The position numbers and the translations under genes were made by a program. The notes under the pieces were generated by a model. The model did not search any database. It was given only the letters and a program-made list of their open reading frames with translations, and was not told the origin of the DNA. A stretch of DNA of 64,000 nucleotides from Oncomelania hupensis (Eukaryota > Mollusca > Gastropoda > Littorinimorpha > Pomatiopsidae), in NCBI GenBank assembly GCA_036898135.1, contig CM072512.1, positions 22,648,234 to 22,712,233 of the forward strand. Reading direction: 5' to 3'. Positions 23,907-37,217 of the stretch are shown here, in pieces (the stretch's first letter is position 1; each line of letters opens with the position of its first letter).

Positions 23907-25690
23907 GCAAGCGTATAGGAAGATGGAAATGACAAGGGAGCCTTACTTTGGAGTGTAGACTGATGGTCCTGTCTTTCTAAATGGGCTTCAACCTTTTCAG
24001 GGCAGCAGTTGTTTGTGCGATCCCGGAGAGGACTTCCTGTCGGGACCCATTGTCTGATGCAATGGCTCTTACATATTTGAAGCTATGCACTGTGTTAAGA
24101 GATTGGCCTTGGACGTTGATGTCCATGTTGATGCCCTTGGTGTCGTTAGTCATCATTTTGGTCTTCTCTGCTCTTATTTCCATTCCGAAGGCTCTGGAGG
24201 GGGGCATGAAGCCTCTGTACCAGGTGTTCAAGTTCTTGTTCCTCTCCAGCCAATCCCTCAATGTTATCCGCAAAACGGAGGTTGGAGATAGCTCTACCCC
24301 CAATGCTGACTGTGCCTTCGTTATCTGCAATGGCATCTAACCTAATGCGGTCTAGGAAGATGTTGAAGAATGTTGGAGAGAGTAAATATCCTTGGCGCAC
24401 GCCGATTGTTGTTCTGAACCAGTTCCCCATGGCGCTGTTGTCGGGGACTGCACTGGTAGCTTGTCATACAGGCTTTTTATGACTTCAATAATGTTAGGGC
24501 TGATGTTGTACACTTGTATGGTTGTCCACTGGGCTGCATGCCAGACTCGGTCAAACGCTTTTATAAAGTCTACAAACACATGATATAGATGTTGTTGGTG
24601 CTGTAGGTATTTCTCGCAGATTATTCTGAGGTTGAACATCTGTTCAGTAGTACTTCCACCTGCCCTGAATCACGTTTGTTCTTCAGCTATGATTTGTTCA
24701 GCTTTGGGTGTCAACCTGTTGAGTGTTATTTTCAGGAGGGCCTTGCTGTGATGGCTGATGAGGCTGATGGTGCGGTAATTTTCATACTCCTGAAGGGATG
24801 AGTGATGACCAGCGACCGGGTCCATGGTGTAGGCCACTCCCCACTCTGCCAGATCTTGTCACAGATAATGGTGATGGCGTGAATCATAGCTTGTCCTCCT
24901 GCTTGAAGCAATTCTGCGGGTATGTTGTTCGCATTCGCTGACTTCTCCAGCGATTGCACTGCAGCCTCAACTTCTTCTCGGAGAATTGGGAGGATTTTTT
25001 CCTCTTCTCTGTTCTCGGGACATGCTAGAACTCATGGGTCTCCGTTTGGTGTGTGATTGTAAAGGTCAGAGCAGTACTCTGTCCATCTATCCAAGTCTTC
25101 TTGTTCTTCTGTAAGGCGTATGCCATATTTGCTTTGAATCGTGAAAACCTTGGGCTTTTTAACCCTTTTCAACCGCTTCACAGTCTGTTAGGCCTTCTTA
25201 CTGTTTTTCTTGTTCACACTGTTCTCTATTTCCCTACATTGATCTTCGATCTAGTTCTCATTCGCTGTGCGCATGCCTTTTCGGATAGCATTGTTGATTG
25301 TTCGGCAGGCATCAGCTCCCTGTTAGGTGTTCTTTGTCTTTTTCATTTCTCTTCGCTTTTGTCACCTAGGTCCAAAAGTTCATGTGTTATCACGGTTTTT
25401 TCTTTGTGCGGTGCTTGTCAAGGATCTCAGGGGCAGCATGTGTCAGAGCTGAATTGAAGATGGTGGTCATAGTGTTGAAATCAACTTCACCAGCTCCCAA
25501 AATGAGCAGTGGTTAAAATTTCCCTCCAATAGTGGCCTGTAATATTTCTGCCACCTCCGGGTCTTGCAGTTTGTCCAGGTCGAACTTCATTCAGTCTGGT
25601 GCACTTTGCTGTGCGTATTCTCTTCAAGTAGAGCCGGAAAGACATCACGAGATCGTGGTCAGTTACGATGTCTGCTCTTGAAAAAGTGCA
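23907..25690 (-). mobile_element. RTE-type LINE, copy 2 (degenerate, both ends missing)
   Basis: The antisense copy aligns with copy 1 from the KVRLL region (23.9 kb) to the linker, and extends further 5' to the end of an AP-endonuclease-like domain (SRADIVTDHDLVMSF near 25.64-25.69 kb). The reverse transcriptase part keeps GVRQGYLLSPTFFN and a changed active-site box (FADNI where copy 1 has FADDI). Several frameshifts and stops occur, for example ATT-TAG where TGG is expected. The last 450 bp and the GGATA tail are absent. Because LINE insertion normally preserves the 3' end, a later deletion is likely. Confidence 0.85.
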
Positions 25691-26441
25691 GGACACGCAC
25701 AGGACACTCACTCTGATCCCACCCTTCCTATGTATAATACAAATGGCTGTGCGTTATCTAACGCTGCGCGATCGAGGATCCGCTTTTTTTCTATCGCGGA
25801 TCCATTCTACTTGGTTAATGCCTCAGTGAATAGACGAATACATATCTGAATCTCTTTATAATGGCATTGCGCAATCGTTCATATTAATTTTCCCTTTATA
25901 TAAAGTGGTTTTTATTGCGTACTTTTTCTCAATATTACGCCACACGCAGACGCCATTTCCATATTTATTTCTCCGTAGAACCTATCCTTGGGGAATTAAG
26001 TGTGATATAGGGTGCAGGGATGATGGATGCGGTGTTGTAAATTTCCCCATGTCTCTGGAGAATGAAGACAAATTCCAGTTGTAAATATAGGGCGTCACGT
26101 TCGTTGTTCAGTTTGTACAAAAACAATGAATGAAAATAAAAATTGTGTTTCGCTTACTGTTTTCTATAGTTTTGATGTGTTGTAAATTAGGGGTGGGGGG
26201 AAGTGGGAGGAAGGGGTAAGAGACACGAAATGGAATTACCAAAATTGATGCTGTCCTTCTGAATTTCTGTTTTAGATCTACGTGTATTAAGTTAAGAAAT
26301 AGAAATCATCTCTCCCTCTGTAAACAAAACTAAGCGAAGTAAAGCGTTTTGAGATTGTCCCTTCTACGTCGAAATGTAATAACTCTTTGCTTCCATTTGA
26401 ATTTAGATTTTGGTACAAGAAAATCTCCCCACCCACCCCAC

Positions 26442-26485
<44 letters not shown>

Positions 26486-27071
26486 TTCACTCTTTCTGTA
26501 TCTGTGCATGTGTGAGTGAAGCCATTTTAATAAAGCAGGAAGGTTTTCTTAATACTATTAGATTAACAGATTCTGCTCGCGAACCTGTTAAAAACTCTCC
26601 TGAGCATGCTTTCTGGTGCTTTTCTTTCATATTTGATGTCACTGTATTTGCTGACTTTACCTTTAACCCAACAGTAACTTTATTATAGCGAGAATCAGCT
26701 ACATCATAACAGAACGGCGACGCACTGTTCTACTGCTTTTAAGCTTATCCGCGAGTCTGTTAAATAATGCACACGTTAATGGAAAGAAAGCTTGGAATGT
26801 TCCACGTAGTGTATACTAATTTTGTACTGCTTAAGGCTGTTGAAGCGTTGTTGATGTCGTTGGTGGTGGAGGTAATAGTTGTACTGTAGGTGTCCTTGTC
26901 GTTGTTGTTGTTATTTTATTCGGATCGTGTTTGGTTGGCTAGTGATTAACACTTCGATTTTTGGGTTCACAATACCGTACTTCTGAATCAGAAAATCAGA
27001 CTGCGATTGTCAACCCACTACCGCCAACGCTCACTTTCGCCAACCCCCACTTTCACACACATACACAAACA

Positions 27072-27135
<64 letters not shown>

Positions 27136-27465
27136 TAGTTTCTTTTTCCTCACTATCCTCAGTTTCCTTCCTACTGTCTTTAATTTCCAACCCTTCCCAT
27201 CTCCACACACACCCAGTGGGCGCCTTGGAGCATAACACGTGGAAGAAGTTTCCTTAAACAAACAAAGAAACAAACAAAACAAATTACACCGTTTTCTCAT
27301 TCTAAATTGTATACAGGGTTTTGTTGTTGTTGTTGTTGTAAATGTAAACATTTTCCATTACATCACTAGAGCTGTGTTATAAAGAGTAATGTTAAAAAAA
27401 TACTTGCTTCCTTTAAAACCTTTTCTTAATTGTATTGTGAAACTTCCCCCCCCCCAACCCTCTCA

Positions 27466-27509
<44 letters not shown>

Positions 27510-28582
27510 ATGCAATGTGGTTATTTCCACGGTACTTTCCCTTGCCTTCCATCTGATTGTCGTGAATAATTCAGTCGCTTGTTTTTGGTTACAAATTGGC
27601 GAGGATAAAAGGGCCGGTTTAAAACAATGCGGTATCAAAGGTACGACTTTAAAAAAAAACCACCTAACTTCCTGTGGTCACTTTCAGGGTCCAATGCATA
27701 GCTGTAGACTTTACGCGAAGTTGTCAACTATATTCGTAATTTACAAACTTTGAGCGGTATTTCGTGCTGACGCCTGGAGCGCGACAAACGTCTTTAGCAA
27801 CTCCGTTAGCTTATCAGAAAGGCTTGTTGTTGAGGTCATCCACAATCTATTAGTTGACCACATTATATTTTATACTTAAAACAACAACATCACACTCCTT
27901 TAAAAAAGTCCACGTAAAGGCAAATATGTTCTGTAATATCAAGTTTGGGGGAGATACTTATATAGAGACCTTTTTTCCCAGGACCGCTTCATAAGGGCGA
28001 TACCCCATGATTTCCTGTCTCTGTATCTGTCTGTCTCTGTCTCTGTCTCTCTCTCTCTTTGTCTCTCTCTCGCTGCTGTACTTTCCTTGGTTATCAATAT
28101 GGCAAATTGCGTAATCACAGCTGAAAAGACTCGTGTAAGTCTTGCGCATTGATGGTTCCCATCACAGTAGGTTACTAATCGGGGTGCTGTCAGTCTGCTT
28201 GGCTTCTCAAAGCAGAGGCGAATGTCTTAACCACTAAGCTTTGGCTCTATTTGACCGTTATTCACAACTTCACAACCTCGGCTAGTCTCGGCTAAGCAGT
28301 GTGGAACTATTTAGCACTATTACTGGTCTTTTATAATGTAGACGACATTCTGTTAACCCTTTGCAGATGACAATAGCATCCCAGAGCGCAGTCCATTAAA
28401 TACGTTGTGCAAGATAAAAGTACTATATAATTACACACAACAACAGCACGAAGCGCGGTTCCATAGGTACATTTCTGAGGAATTCGACCATATCGTTTCT
28501 AGTATACCTTATAGAGCAGCAGAATTTGCAGGATATTGTACTAGGAGTTTTCATCTAGGAATTATTTCCAGAGAAACTACCA

Positions 28583-28613
<31 letters not shown>

Positions 28614-28640
28614 GTGGGTGTGTGTGTGTGTGTGTGGGGC
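25691..28640. other. No gene seen; microsatellites
   Basis: Simple-sequence tracts include CT (26443-26483), ATC (27072-27135), C-run plus CT (27447-27504), CT-rich (28017-28072) and GT (28583-28637). Apparent proteins here are translations of these tracts. Confidence 0.5.
27072..27135. repeat. (ATC)n microsatellite
   Basis: About 21 perfect trinucleotide units. Confidence 0.95.
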
Positions 28641-29290
28641 TGTATTCATGGCGTTTTGGGTTTATAAACCTTGCACACTTAGTATACAATGGGTTCACAA
28701 AAAAAAATGGGGTACCAATTTGTAAACCCATTTTGTTTTCCATTGAAATGCGCTGAAGTGCTCTTTAAGTGCATGCAAGTGCAGTTGTAGTGCATGGAAG
28801 TGCAGTTGTAGTGCATGTGCACTTAAAGTTCACTTCGCGAAGTGCAGTTGTAGTGCATGTGCACTTAAAGTTCACTTGGCCAAGTGTAGTTGTAGTGCAT
28901 CTTCCAGACGGGTAGGATAAGGAACTTTCCTCGACGATTAGGGTAAGGCAGTGCCTCGACGATTAGGGTAAGGCAGTGCCTCGACGATTAGGGTAAGGCA
29001 GTGCCTCGAAAAGGGTTAGGGTCAGGGCTAGTTGCAGCGCTGCAACTAGCCCTGACCCTAACCCTTTTCGAGGCACTGCCTTACCCTAATCGTCGAGGCA
29101 CTGCCTTACCCTAATCGTCGAGGAAAGTTCCTTATCCTAGCTGTGTTTTTGAACAAACTTGACCTACTTCGTCTCTAAGAGGCGAGGAAAATTGCTAAAA
29201 GTAGCCGTTTTTCGAAGAAAGTTGACCTAATTCGCCGCCTAAGAGGCGCGAAGTACGTCAAAGGACCCCATTTTGACATGAATACAAGTA
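28641..29290. mobile_element. Palindromic MITE-like element inserted in a GT microsatellite (tentative)
   Basis: GT tracts border both sides (28583-28637 and 29289-29320). The inner edges share TATTCATG in inverted orientation (about 28643 and 29276), and TGGGG/CCCCA blocks lie nearby. Inside, the block GCAGTTGTAGTGCATG with GTGCACTTAAAGTTCACTT repeats at 28751-28900, and a long palindrome follows. The structure suggests a non-autonomous DNA element that landed in a microsatellite, but the ends are short. Confidence 0.45.
28914..29138. repeat. Long near-perfect palindrome with no loop, built of 25-bp repeats
   Basis: The centre is GTTGCAGC|GCTGCAAC (29031-29046). The arms appear perfectly complementary except that the left arm has three copies of a 25-bp unit (CCTCGACGATTAGGGTAAGG...) and the right arm two, so they measure 125 and 100 bp. 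The units and the central block contain TTAGGG hexamers. Confidence 0.9.
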
Positions 29291-32099
29291 TGTGTGTGTG
29301 TGTGTGTGTGTGAGTGTGTGTGACTGTTTACCAAACTTCGGGGCAATTTCCATGTAATCTATGTCGTCTGTCAGGCCTACTTCCTCCCTCTGGTGTTTAA
29401 AGTAGGTGACTTGTCCTTCATGCAAGGAGTGATAGGGTAGATAGGGGTGGGTGATGCGTGTGCGAGCGTCCTTTCTCCCACTAAACTAAACTAAAAACAC
29501 AACTAGTGAAATAAGTTGTAAAAATACAATATATAACATTTATTTAATAATACATGTAATTAAAACCCAATTAAGAAACAAAAGAATGAAACCAAAGAAA
29601 ATGAAAAAAAAACAAAATTAAAGCATAAAATAGTTCAAAACCGTACGCAATCAACACATTGGCATAATCATGAATCAAAATAAAATCACTCTCTCACCTG
29701 GTCGTTTCTAATTTAAACACACACACACACAAAATATTATATACACCATGATAATTAAATAACAATACAAAATCCCCCCTGATGCCCCAGTTCAGTTACA
29801 TATATACGTATCCACACTAGGTGCACGGCCGTTGATGATAAGGTCCAGCTGTGCACTTCTCTTTTGTTTCCCTAATTAAAGTTCACACCCACACAGTTCA
29901 AAGTTCACACACACACAGTTCAACAATCCAATATGGATGTAGGCGTTGTCCCTGTAGAATTTTCGCACAATCTTAACTAAAGTCACTGGATGATAAGTCT
30001 TTATTTGTCCCTGTGTCCAAAACTGCGAATTTCTTTCTAAAACTAATGTGGTGCCATTCTTTCTTTCTATAACTACCGATGAACGTCTCTGCTCTTTCTA
30101 ATACTGATGATCCACTTTCCAGACGGCCCCTCAATTCCGTTGATTTCTCCCCTCTCTTCCTTCTCTGCTTCTCTCCGCCGACCCCAGATGACTTCTCTGG
30201 CAGGCACTGCGCCCTCACCTCGTAACCCCCACTTCCACGGATGACCCGAGGAATGACCACTACAGCCAAACGCCGTAGAGACGACTACTACTAGTCGGGT
30301 ATCACCAACACGTCCCGTTGACGACGCGTCCAACAATGATGATAATAATAACAATAAGAAGAATAAGTCCAACCTGAAATCAATAAAGGTACAGGCTACT
30401 ATTTTGGCATAATTTTACTTCTCTATTTATTTCTCTAATTAACCCTGGTCTGCTCGCCTCGCCTCCTGAAGAAGAATTTCATGGTCATAACTTCTCTAAT
30501 ACATATATTCACAAATTTATTTTCCATTTCGTTATATTCATACGATTTATACAGCATACAACCATTATAAAAATGTCACATATTCACCATACATTCGTTC
30601 CGTTTTTATCAGGTATATACAATTTTCTCTTCACCTCTCTCTGTTGACTCTGGCTGACTGCCTCCGTTCATCATTTTATTATTTACAACAAAAATACGTT
30701 TTAACATGAAAACATTTCTAAATATAACATCCTAGAAATTAACATATTTTTATAAACGTTTAAATACATACAATTTTACGTTATACATTCTCATTCACAC
30801 ATTTTTGCTACTAGCCCTCCCTAAATAGTCTTCCCCCCTTTCTCTCTTTGACGATCGCTAGAGACAAGGTTCCAGAGGTCGAATCTCACTTACCGACTTA
30901 TGATAAGAGATTTCTCTTTGACGACATCACATGGATCACGCCCGATGACGCTCCATAAATGAGTGACAGCTACCTAGCTATCGATAACTCATTAACCTCC
31001 CGGGTGTCTTCACTTTGACCACAATCCGGTTCCCAGTTTAAATGTCTCCTCTTGGCTTCTGTTCCTTGCTCCCCTCTAACGACCCGCTTGCTGCCCAAGT
31101 TCAACAACGAATGACCTATTCCAGCTAGTTTACTGCATTTGTGCAACCAACTGGAGCCTAATGATTGGTTGGCAGCCTCGGCACAAACATGCCCTTGGCC
31201 TCAGCACGTGCTAAGTTGTATAATCTATTAGCCAATTCTTCGACCTACACTCTACAATAACATCTTGTTATTGTACCGTTTAGTTCAAAACAACGCTGCC
31301 CTTCCTGTACTTTCGCAGCTTGGCTTGACCATTGCACTGTCCGACTGTAAGAAATGGTACCCCTTCCGCCTCTCCCACAGTTTAGCCATGACATCGTCAT
31401 TTGGCTGAATAAATTCTGTTTTCTGTTCTCATTCACATGAGAGTAAAATGCCATTGTTCCGCAATCACTGAAGTAATTCTCCCCCATGCAAATTGTCTTA
31501 TGGGCCAGCAACAGTAGTAGGGTACCGCACTAAACTGTTCACCCCAAAATTATAAAAGAAACAACCACCCCCCACCCTCCTTATTTTTTATTTTTTTGTT
31601 TTTTTAATTCTTTTTTTTTTCTCTGCCCTTTCACTAGGAAATCCTCTTTTTTTGGGTCTAAAATTTTCTTTTCTTTTTATAATTTTTTTTCTTTCTATTT
31701 CTTGTATTTTTATTAATGTTCTGTTGTTGTTTCCTGTCGTCCGCCAATGATATTTTGACATATTATTATTATTTAGGTATCACTTATTTAGGCCTATTTT
31801 GTGCGCCCTGATGTTTTGCCTTGTATTAATATCTGGTTTGTTTGTTGAATTAAACATTTATGTTAAACCAACCGCCACTTAACTTGTGTCATTCACAACA
31901 GTACAAATTACCCTACATTTATAACTGTTCAAACAAAACTCCAATACAACCTGTATTGTTATTCAGCAGCATTTACACAGTACCGTGCTTCTCGGTTCAC
32001 TGTATAATTATTCAAGAGAACCCTCCATGTGACTTGAGTAGTTTGGAAAATAGACGCTATATAGACCTTCAACATAGAAAACCTGTTATCTAACCCACT

Positions 32100-32333
32100 G
32101 CGCTACCAAGCTACCAAAGTACTTCCCGGGGACCCCTCTATCACTCAACCATCCACCCACCTGCAAACCCTGGCAACGGTGAACAACGTAAAAGGAGTAA
32201 TTCCAGAAAGTTGTCTCCTTTTGAGAAAATTTCCCCTTACCGTCAGGAATTGAACTCAGACCACTCGCTTCCTGTTTTACACGCCAATCAAGCATTCTAC
32301 CAGACTACTGTACCAGCTGAGCTATTCTGGGTT
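32100..32333 (-). mobile_element. tRNA-like SINE relic (tentative)
   Basis: On the minus strand an A-box-like TAGCTCAGCTGGT (32312-32324) is followed about 55 bp later by a B-box-like GAGTTCAATTCC (32246-32257). The intervening arm does not fold as a normal tRNA, so a decayed SINE head is more likely than a tRNA gene. It does not resemble the SINE family at 22.8 kb. Confidence 0.4.
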
Positions 32334-32799
32334 GTCCCTACATTTTTTTTGGGGGGGAGACTAATTATTCACTGGCAATCCCATATTAACAAAGCTATGG
32401 GACGGCAAATTGGTGTTTGGCAGCATTCAATTCTTTAGCGCGCTGGCTTGTGATGGAGGGCATTAGAGTAGAATTTACATCGCCATTCATTTCCCGGGAG
32501 AGGTAAAGCATGGCAATGTCCATGGCCACAGCCACACTCACACATGGAAGTTGGTACATGCCAAGGCGCACATACAACCTACCGGCAGAAAGGCAGACAT
32601 AAATGCATTTAAGCTTGCACAAGTATACAAAAGGGCATGCATACTTACTTGGATTACCCTCCGACTGCCAGACAGACAAACGGAGAGACGGACAGAGAGA
32701 CAGACAACCAACCACATGCATATAAACACACACACTCTTTCTCTCTCGCTCTCTGTCTCTGTGTCTGTATGTATGTATGTCTGTCCTCTCTTTCTCTCC

Positions 32800-32841
<42 letters not shown>

Positions 32842-32900
32842 CCTTGTCGCTCTGCCTCTATCACTGTCTCTCTCTCTCTCACTCTCTCTCTCCCTCTCTT

Positions 32901-32931
<31 letters not shown>

Positions 32932-33289
32932 TACACACACACTATACCCTGCACATTACTGTATTGTTATTTGCTTCAGGGCTGGAGGTCGTGTTTGGAT
33001 CATGCGGCAGACGCGTATGGCACAAATTAGGATTTGAAAAAGTATGCAACCCTTTTAGAGAAGTGTAATCCAGGCGATACAGAAATATAAGCCGTAAGAT
33101 ATAAGATATTTTATTGGTCCAATAAGGATTACATTGGAAACATTATTACCAGCCATGCAAAACCGAAAGAATAACAATCGACCAGTACTGTGAACAGTAA
33201 CAAAGTACGATGAAATAACAGTGACCACAAAGGTTATGCCGACGACAATGATGACGATGGTAATGATGATGACAACTACGACGACGACA

Positions 33290-33362
<73 letters not shown>
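33290..33362. repeat. (GAT)n microsatellite
   Basis: About 24 units within a longer degenerate GAT/GAC-rich zone (33240-33430). Confidence 0.95.
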
Positions 33363-33724
33363 CAACGATTACGATTTTAATGAGAACGACGATTATGAGG
33401 ACAAAAACAATGATGATGACGACTTTAATGATAAGGAAAGAAAAAAAATTATATAAACAGTTAAAACACACAAGTCACATCGTAGATAATAATAGCAATA
33501 ATGATGAGGAGATGAAGTAAATAAAACTTAAAAAAAGAAACTTGTTCATATGATTGGATTTTTAGTGAGTATATATGTGGGTGTGTGCATGTGTGTGTAG
33601 ATGGTGTTAGTGCACATGTGTGTGTGTGCGCGCGCTCAAAATTTATTTTTGTTTATGTGTGTCTCCTCCTCATACCAACCCATCCAGTGCACCTAGATCC
33701 GAAGGGTATGGCCTTATAAATATA

Positions 33725-33727
<3 letters not shown>

Positions 33728-33792
<65 letters not shown>

Positions 33793-33804
33793 ATTATTAT
33801 TATT
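33728..33804. repeat. (TTA)n microsatellite
   Basis: Perfect TTA units with one interruption near 33790. Confidence 0.95.
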
Positions 33805-34329
33805 GCAAGAGAGAGAAAGAGAGTGGGAACATAGATTGCACTTCAAGTTTTCTTTAGTTCCGACAACACCAGGACACGAATGGCAATCGTGTTCCCCATA
33901 TTTATTATAATGTAGGCAGACTGATATAGTGGTACAGATTAAACAACAAAACCGCATAAAGTAATTACAGATAATTTTAAACGTTCATTCATCAGAGCTT
34001 AATTTTATATTTTTTGGCAGTTGCATCGAATATTATGCTGTACTAATCCATCACGTCAATTTCAATCATCAAATTCAGTTTTGCATTATCGATGCTTTTT
34101 TTTTTGTGATGCAAGCCAAATTATTCATGAACATTATTTTTAAAAGAAAGTGAGGCGTTCTTGTGGTAATGTATGCAAATTCACTTTGTGATAAAATCTT
34201 AATACAAATAAACTACCTGCCCTTTTAACTTGTTCTTGCGAAATATTCGATCAACGGCCTTAAGAGAGGCATGTTGTATGGTGTGTGTGTGTGTGTGTGT
34301 GCGTGAGTGTGTGTGGGTGTGGGTTGGTG

Positions 34330-34360
<31 letters not shown>

Positions 34361-34491
34361 AAGGGAGCGGGAGACATTATTGAAGAGTTATACGGGGAAA
34401 GAGTTTTAAATTCACTTCTATAAAAGACAAGCAGATGTAGGCTACGCTTCTTCACGTAATAAGCATATAAACGAAATTTAAGACTTTTTAT

Positions 34492-36155
34492 ATGTTTCAA
34501 ATAGATATAGATATTTTATACAAGTTATTTATTTTATTATATGCAGACGATATTGTTATTTTTGCTGAATCGCCTGATGCTTTACAGATAGCCCTTGATT
34601 CAATGTATGATTATTGTCAGCTCTGGAAACTTAAAGTTAATGTAGCAAAAACAAAGGTTATGATTTTTTCCAGAGGTAAAGTAAGAAATGTCCCAATCTT
34701 CATGTACAATGGTGAGCAAATTGAGGTTACGTACGATTTTCAATATCTGGGAATAAAAATCAATTACAATGGAAGCTGAAAGCCAGCTCAGAAAAACCTA
34801 TATGACCGAGCCACCAAGGCGATGTTTGCTTTACTCCGCAAAGTTAGAAAATTAGCTTTACCTATTGACATGCAAATTGAACTCTTTGATAAAACTGTTG
34901 TACCTATATTATTGTATGGTTCGGAAGTATGGTGTCCTCAGATGACTGACCTGGTAAACAAATTGCAACTACGTTTTTATAAGTTTATCTTAAAGCTTGG
35001 TAAAAGTACACCGACATGTATGGTTTTAGGAGAAGTAGGTCAGTTCCCTTTAGATATCTTAGCAAAATGCCGTATGTTAAATTTTTGGTACAAGCTTGCT
35101 TTTGACAGAAATAGTACTAAATTATCGTGTGTGGTTTACAGGTTTCTGCTGAAGATGTACGAACTAAACTTGTACAAACATGATTATTTAGACTGTGTCA
35201 GGAATTCTCTGGAAAAACTAGGGTTAGGAAATGTCTGGTATGATCAGTCTCAAGGCTCGAATTTTTCTGCCGAAGGGTTTAAAGAAGAGATAAAGAAAAG
35301 GCTGCAGGATCAACATGTACAAAACTGGCACTCAGAAATTAACACAAAGGATTTATATTATAATTATAGAATGTTTAAAGAAAATTTTGAATTTGAAGAA
35401 TATTTGACAATTTTGCCCGCCAGCCTAGCTGCTGTTGTCATAAAATTTAGAACCTTAAACCATAAGCTACCAGTGCAAAGGGGACGGTTTCTTGGAATCC
35501 AGAGATGTGACAGAATATGTAATAAATGTACTTTTAATGAGTTAGGAGATGAATTTCATTTTATTTTTATATGTCCACATTTCGACGATGATAGAAATGA
35601 GCTGCTTAAAAGGTTTTTCTATGTGCGACCCAATGCTATTAAATTTTCTAATTTATTTTCAACGAAAAATAAGACTATTTTGCTGAAACTGGCTAGGTTT
35701 ATGAAAATAATAATGGATAGCTTTAGAACGTAATATAATGATTTGTAATATTAATGATAGTAATAATAGAAATTTTTTTTCAATAATGACAATATGAATA
35801 CTAAATACCAGTGTGTACCCCCTCCCTTCTCCCCTTCTTTATCACCCAATCTTGCGAGAGAGTGCGTGCGATTTGTGATCAGTCTGTGTGGACATAAGTT
35901 TTATGTAGTATGCTTGTGTTGTGTGATAATAATGAATGTGTATTTTGTAAATGTTTATTATGTCTCTTAGAACGCGAGTGTGAAAGATTAACTTTTATTT
36001 TTTGTAATATATGTACATATGTATTTTATATTGTATTTTATGATTTTTATGGTTATTTTACATGTATGTTTATTTTTATTTATTTTCGTTGTATCCACGT
36101 GCCCCAAGGGGTTTTATGGAATAAAGCGCTTTTGACTTGACTTGACTTGACTTGA
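34492..36155 (+). mobile_element. 5'-truncated non-LTR retrotransposon with (TTGAC)n tail
   Basis: The copy starts just before the reverse transcriptase active site and ends at 36155 after AATAAA (about 36119) and four to five TTGAC units. The 3' UTR of roughly 400 bp is T-rich. Such a 5' truncation with an intact 3' end is typical of target-primed reverse transcription. It differs from the RTE family and from the LINE at 43.5 kb. Confidence 0.8.
34498..35733 (+). pseudogene. C-terminal half of a LINE reverse transcriptase, one stop codon
   Basis: Reads LLYADDIVIFAES (catalytic YADD), then VNVAKTKVM and FQYLGIKIN of the thumb region. It continues through a long C-terminal domain to a CCHC-type knuckle (CNKC ... 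FHFIFICPHF) near the end. The only defect seen is TGA at 34777-34779, where Trp is likely; the frame is otherwise open for about 410 codons. The clade is not assigned; the style is that of the jockey/I group. Confidence 0.8.
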
Positions 36156-36881
36156 ATGTTACAGCACATGTAAACGATAAATTGACTGCAGCTGTTTTTG
36201 TTAGTTTCTTCAACGCGAATCCATTTCCGGCGTGTGTCTGGGCTCGATCCACCCCGTACAGCCATCACAAGGGCATGCAACTCTCAAGCCAGTGTACGCT
36301 CCTAGATGGTAATTTCCCTTTTGCATGTGGCTGTTTCGAGGGAAGCAGGCAATGAAAACAAACATGGCTGACGTTCTGCGCAAACAGTGTTCGAGGGGAC
36401 TGCACTTTTTTACCATGTTTCTACGCTGATTTCTACACCACTGATGGAATTTGAAGTCATTCGGTTGACATTTGTTTTACAACATTAGCTCGAAATAGTT
36501 GAGGAAATAATCATTTGGCACATAAAAAGCGAAAACGTATCCACGGGGAATTTCGAAGAGTGAACGGGCACAAATAATACAGTTAGGCCTGCCATAGAAT
36601 GCCGGCGATCATCATGGAACATGCTTGCAAATAAATGAACTAGTCGAGTATTTAACGTGAAAATAATTGATGAAGAAAGAGCCTCTTGATGTAACTGGCG
36701 GATAATTAATTGGACCTATGACAAAGATCAGTAAACGAACAGATCAGGCAGGGACCAGAGGCGGATTTAAATGTAATATATAAGCTCGACGTCAAAAAGG
36801 GACACGATATCACACATGTCAGCGTCAGAGATCATGTTCAAATTCAAAGTGAGTGTTTCCCCCGGGAAAAAAAAGATTTAG

Positions 36882-36933
<52 letters not shown>

Positions 36934-37173
36934 AAAATCAGATAAATCGATACATTAATTTGTTTATGTGCCTATTAATAACATCGAAGTTGATTCTAAG
37001 AATAACACCGCAGCATAAATGTGTATAGTAGGCACAGTTGTTTGTTTACATAATAAAAAAGACCTGCCTCATAGCTTAGTGGTCGGTTTGAGCAAAGATT
37101 GCTCATTATATAATTTGTTAATGTGATAATGCAATTTTCAAAATAATCGCATTGTTAAACACATACATACATA

Positions 37174-37217
<44 letters not shown>

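Larger units (their letters stand above)
29291..34491. other. No gene seen; AT-rich block, CT/GAT/TTA/GT microsatellites, a tRNA-like relic
   Basis: 29490-31550 has strong A-over-T skew on this strand, like an antisense LTR, but no clear ends. Simple repeats are CT (32733-32930), GAT (33290-33362), TTA (33728-33804) and GT (34277-34361). Long apparent frames here are repeat translations. Confidence 0.45.

Noticed and set aside
27031..27351. Poly-His or poly-Asp proteins
   Set aside because: Reading frames of an ATC microsatellite with no flanking coding signal.
28914..29138. Interstitial telomere array
   Set aside because: TTAGGG appears only once per 25-bp unit and not as contiguous hexamers.
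29973..30372. Two overlapping ~99-codon minus-strand frames
   Set aside because: No domain, no splice context, and located in an A/T-skewed block that looks like LTR sequence.
32246..32324. Minus-strand tRNA gene
   Set aside because: Boxes are spaced roughly right, but the arms do not pair well and no clean acceptor stem is seen.
32551..33068. Long Ser/Leu-rich proteins
   Set aside because: They are translations of CT-rich simple sequence in several frames. The same holds for frames at 39373-39869, 60766-61164 and 61595-62327.
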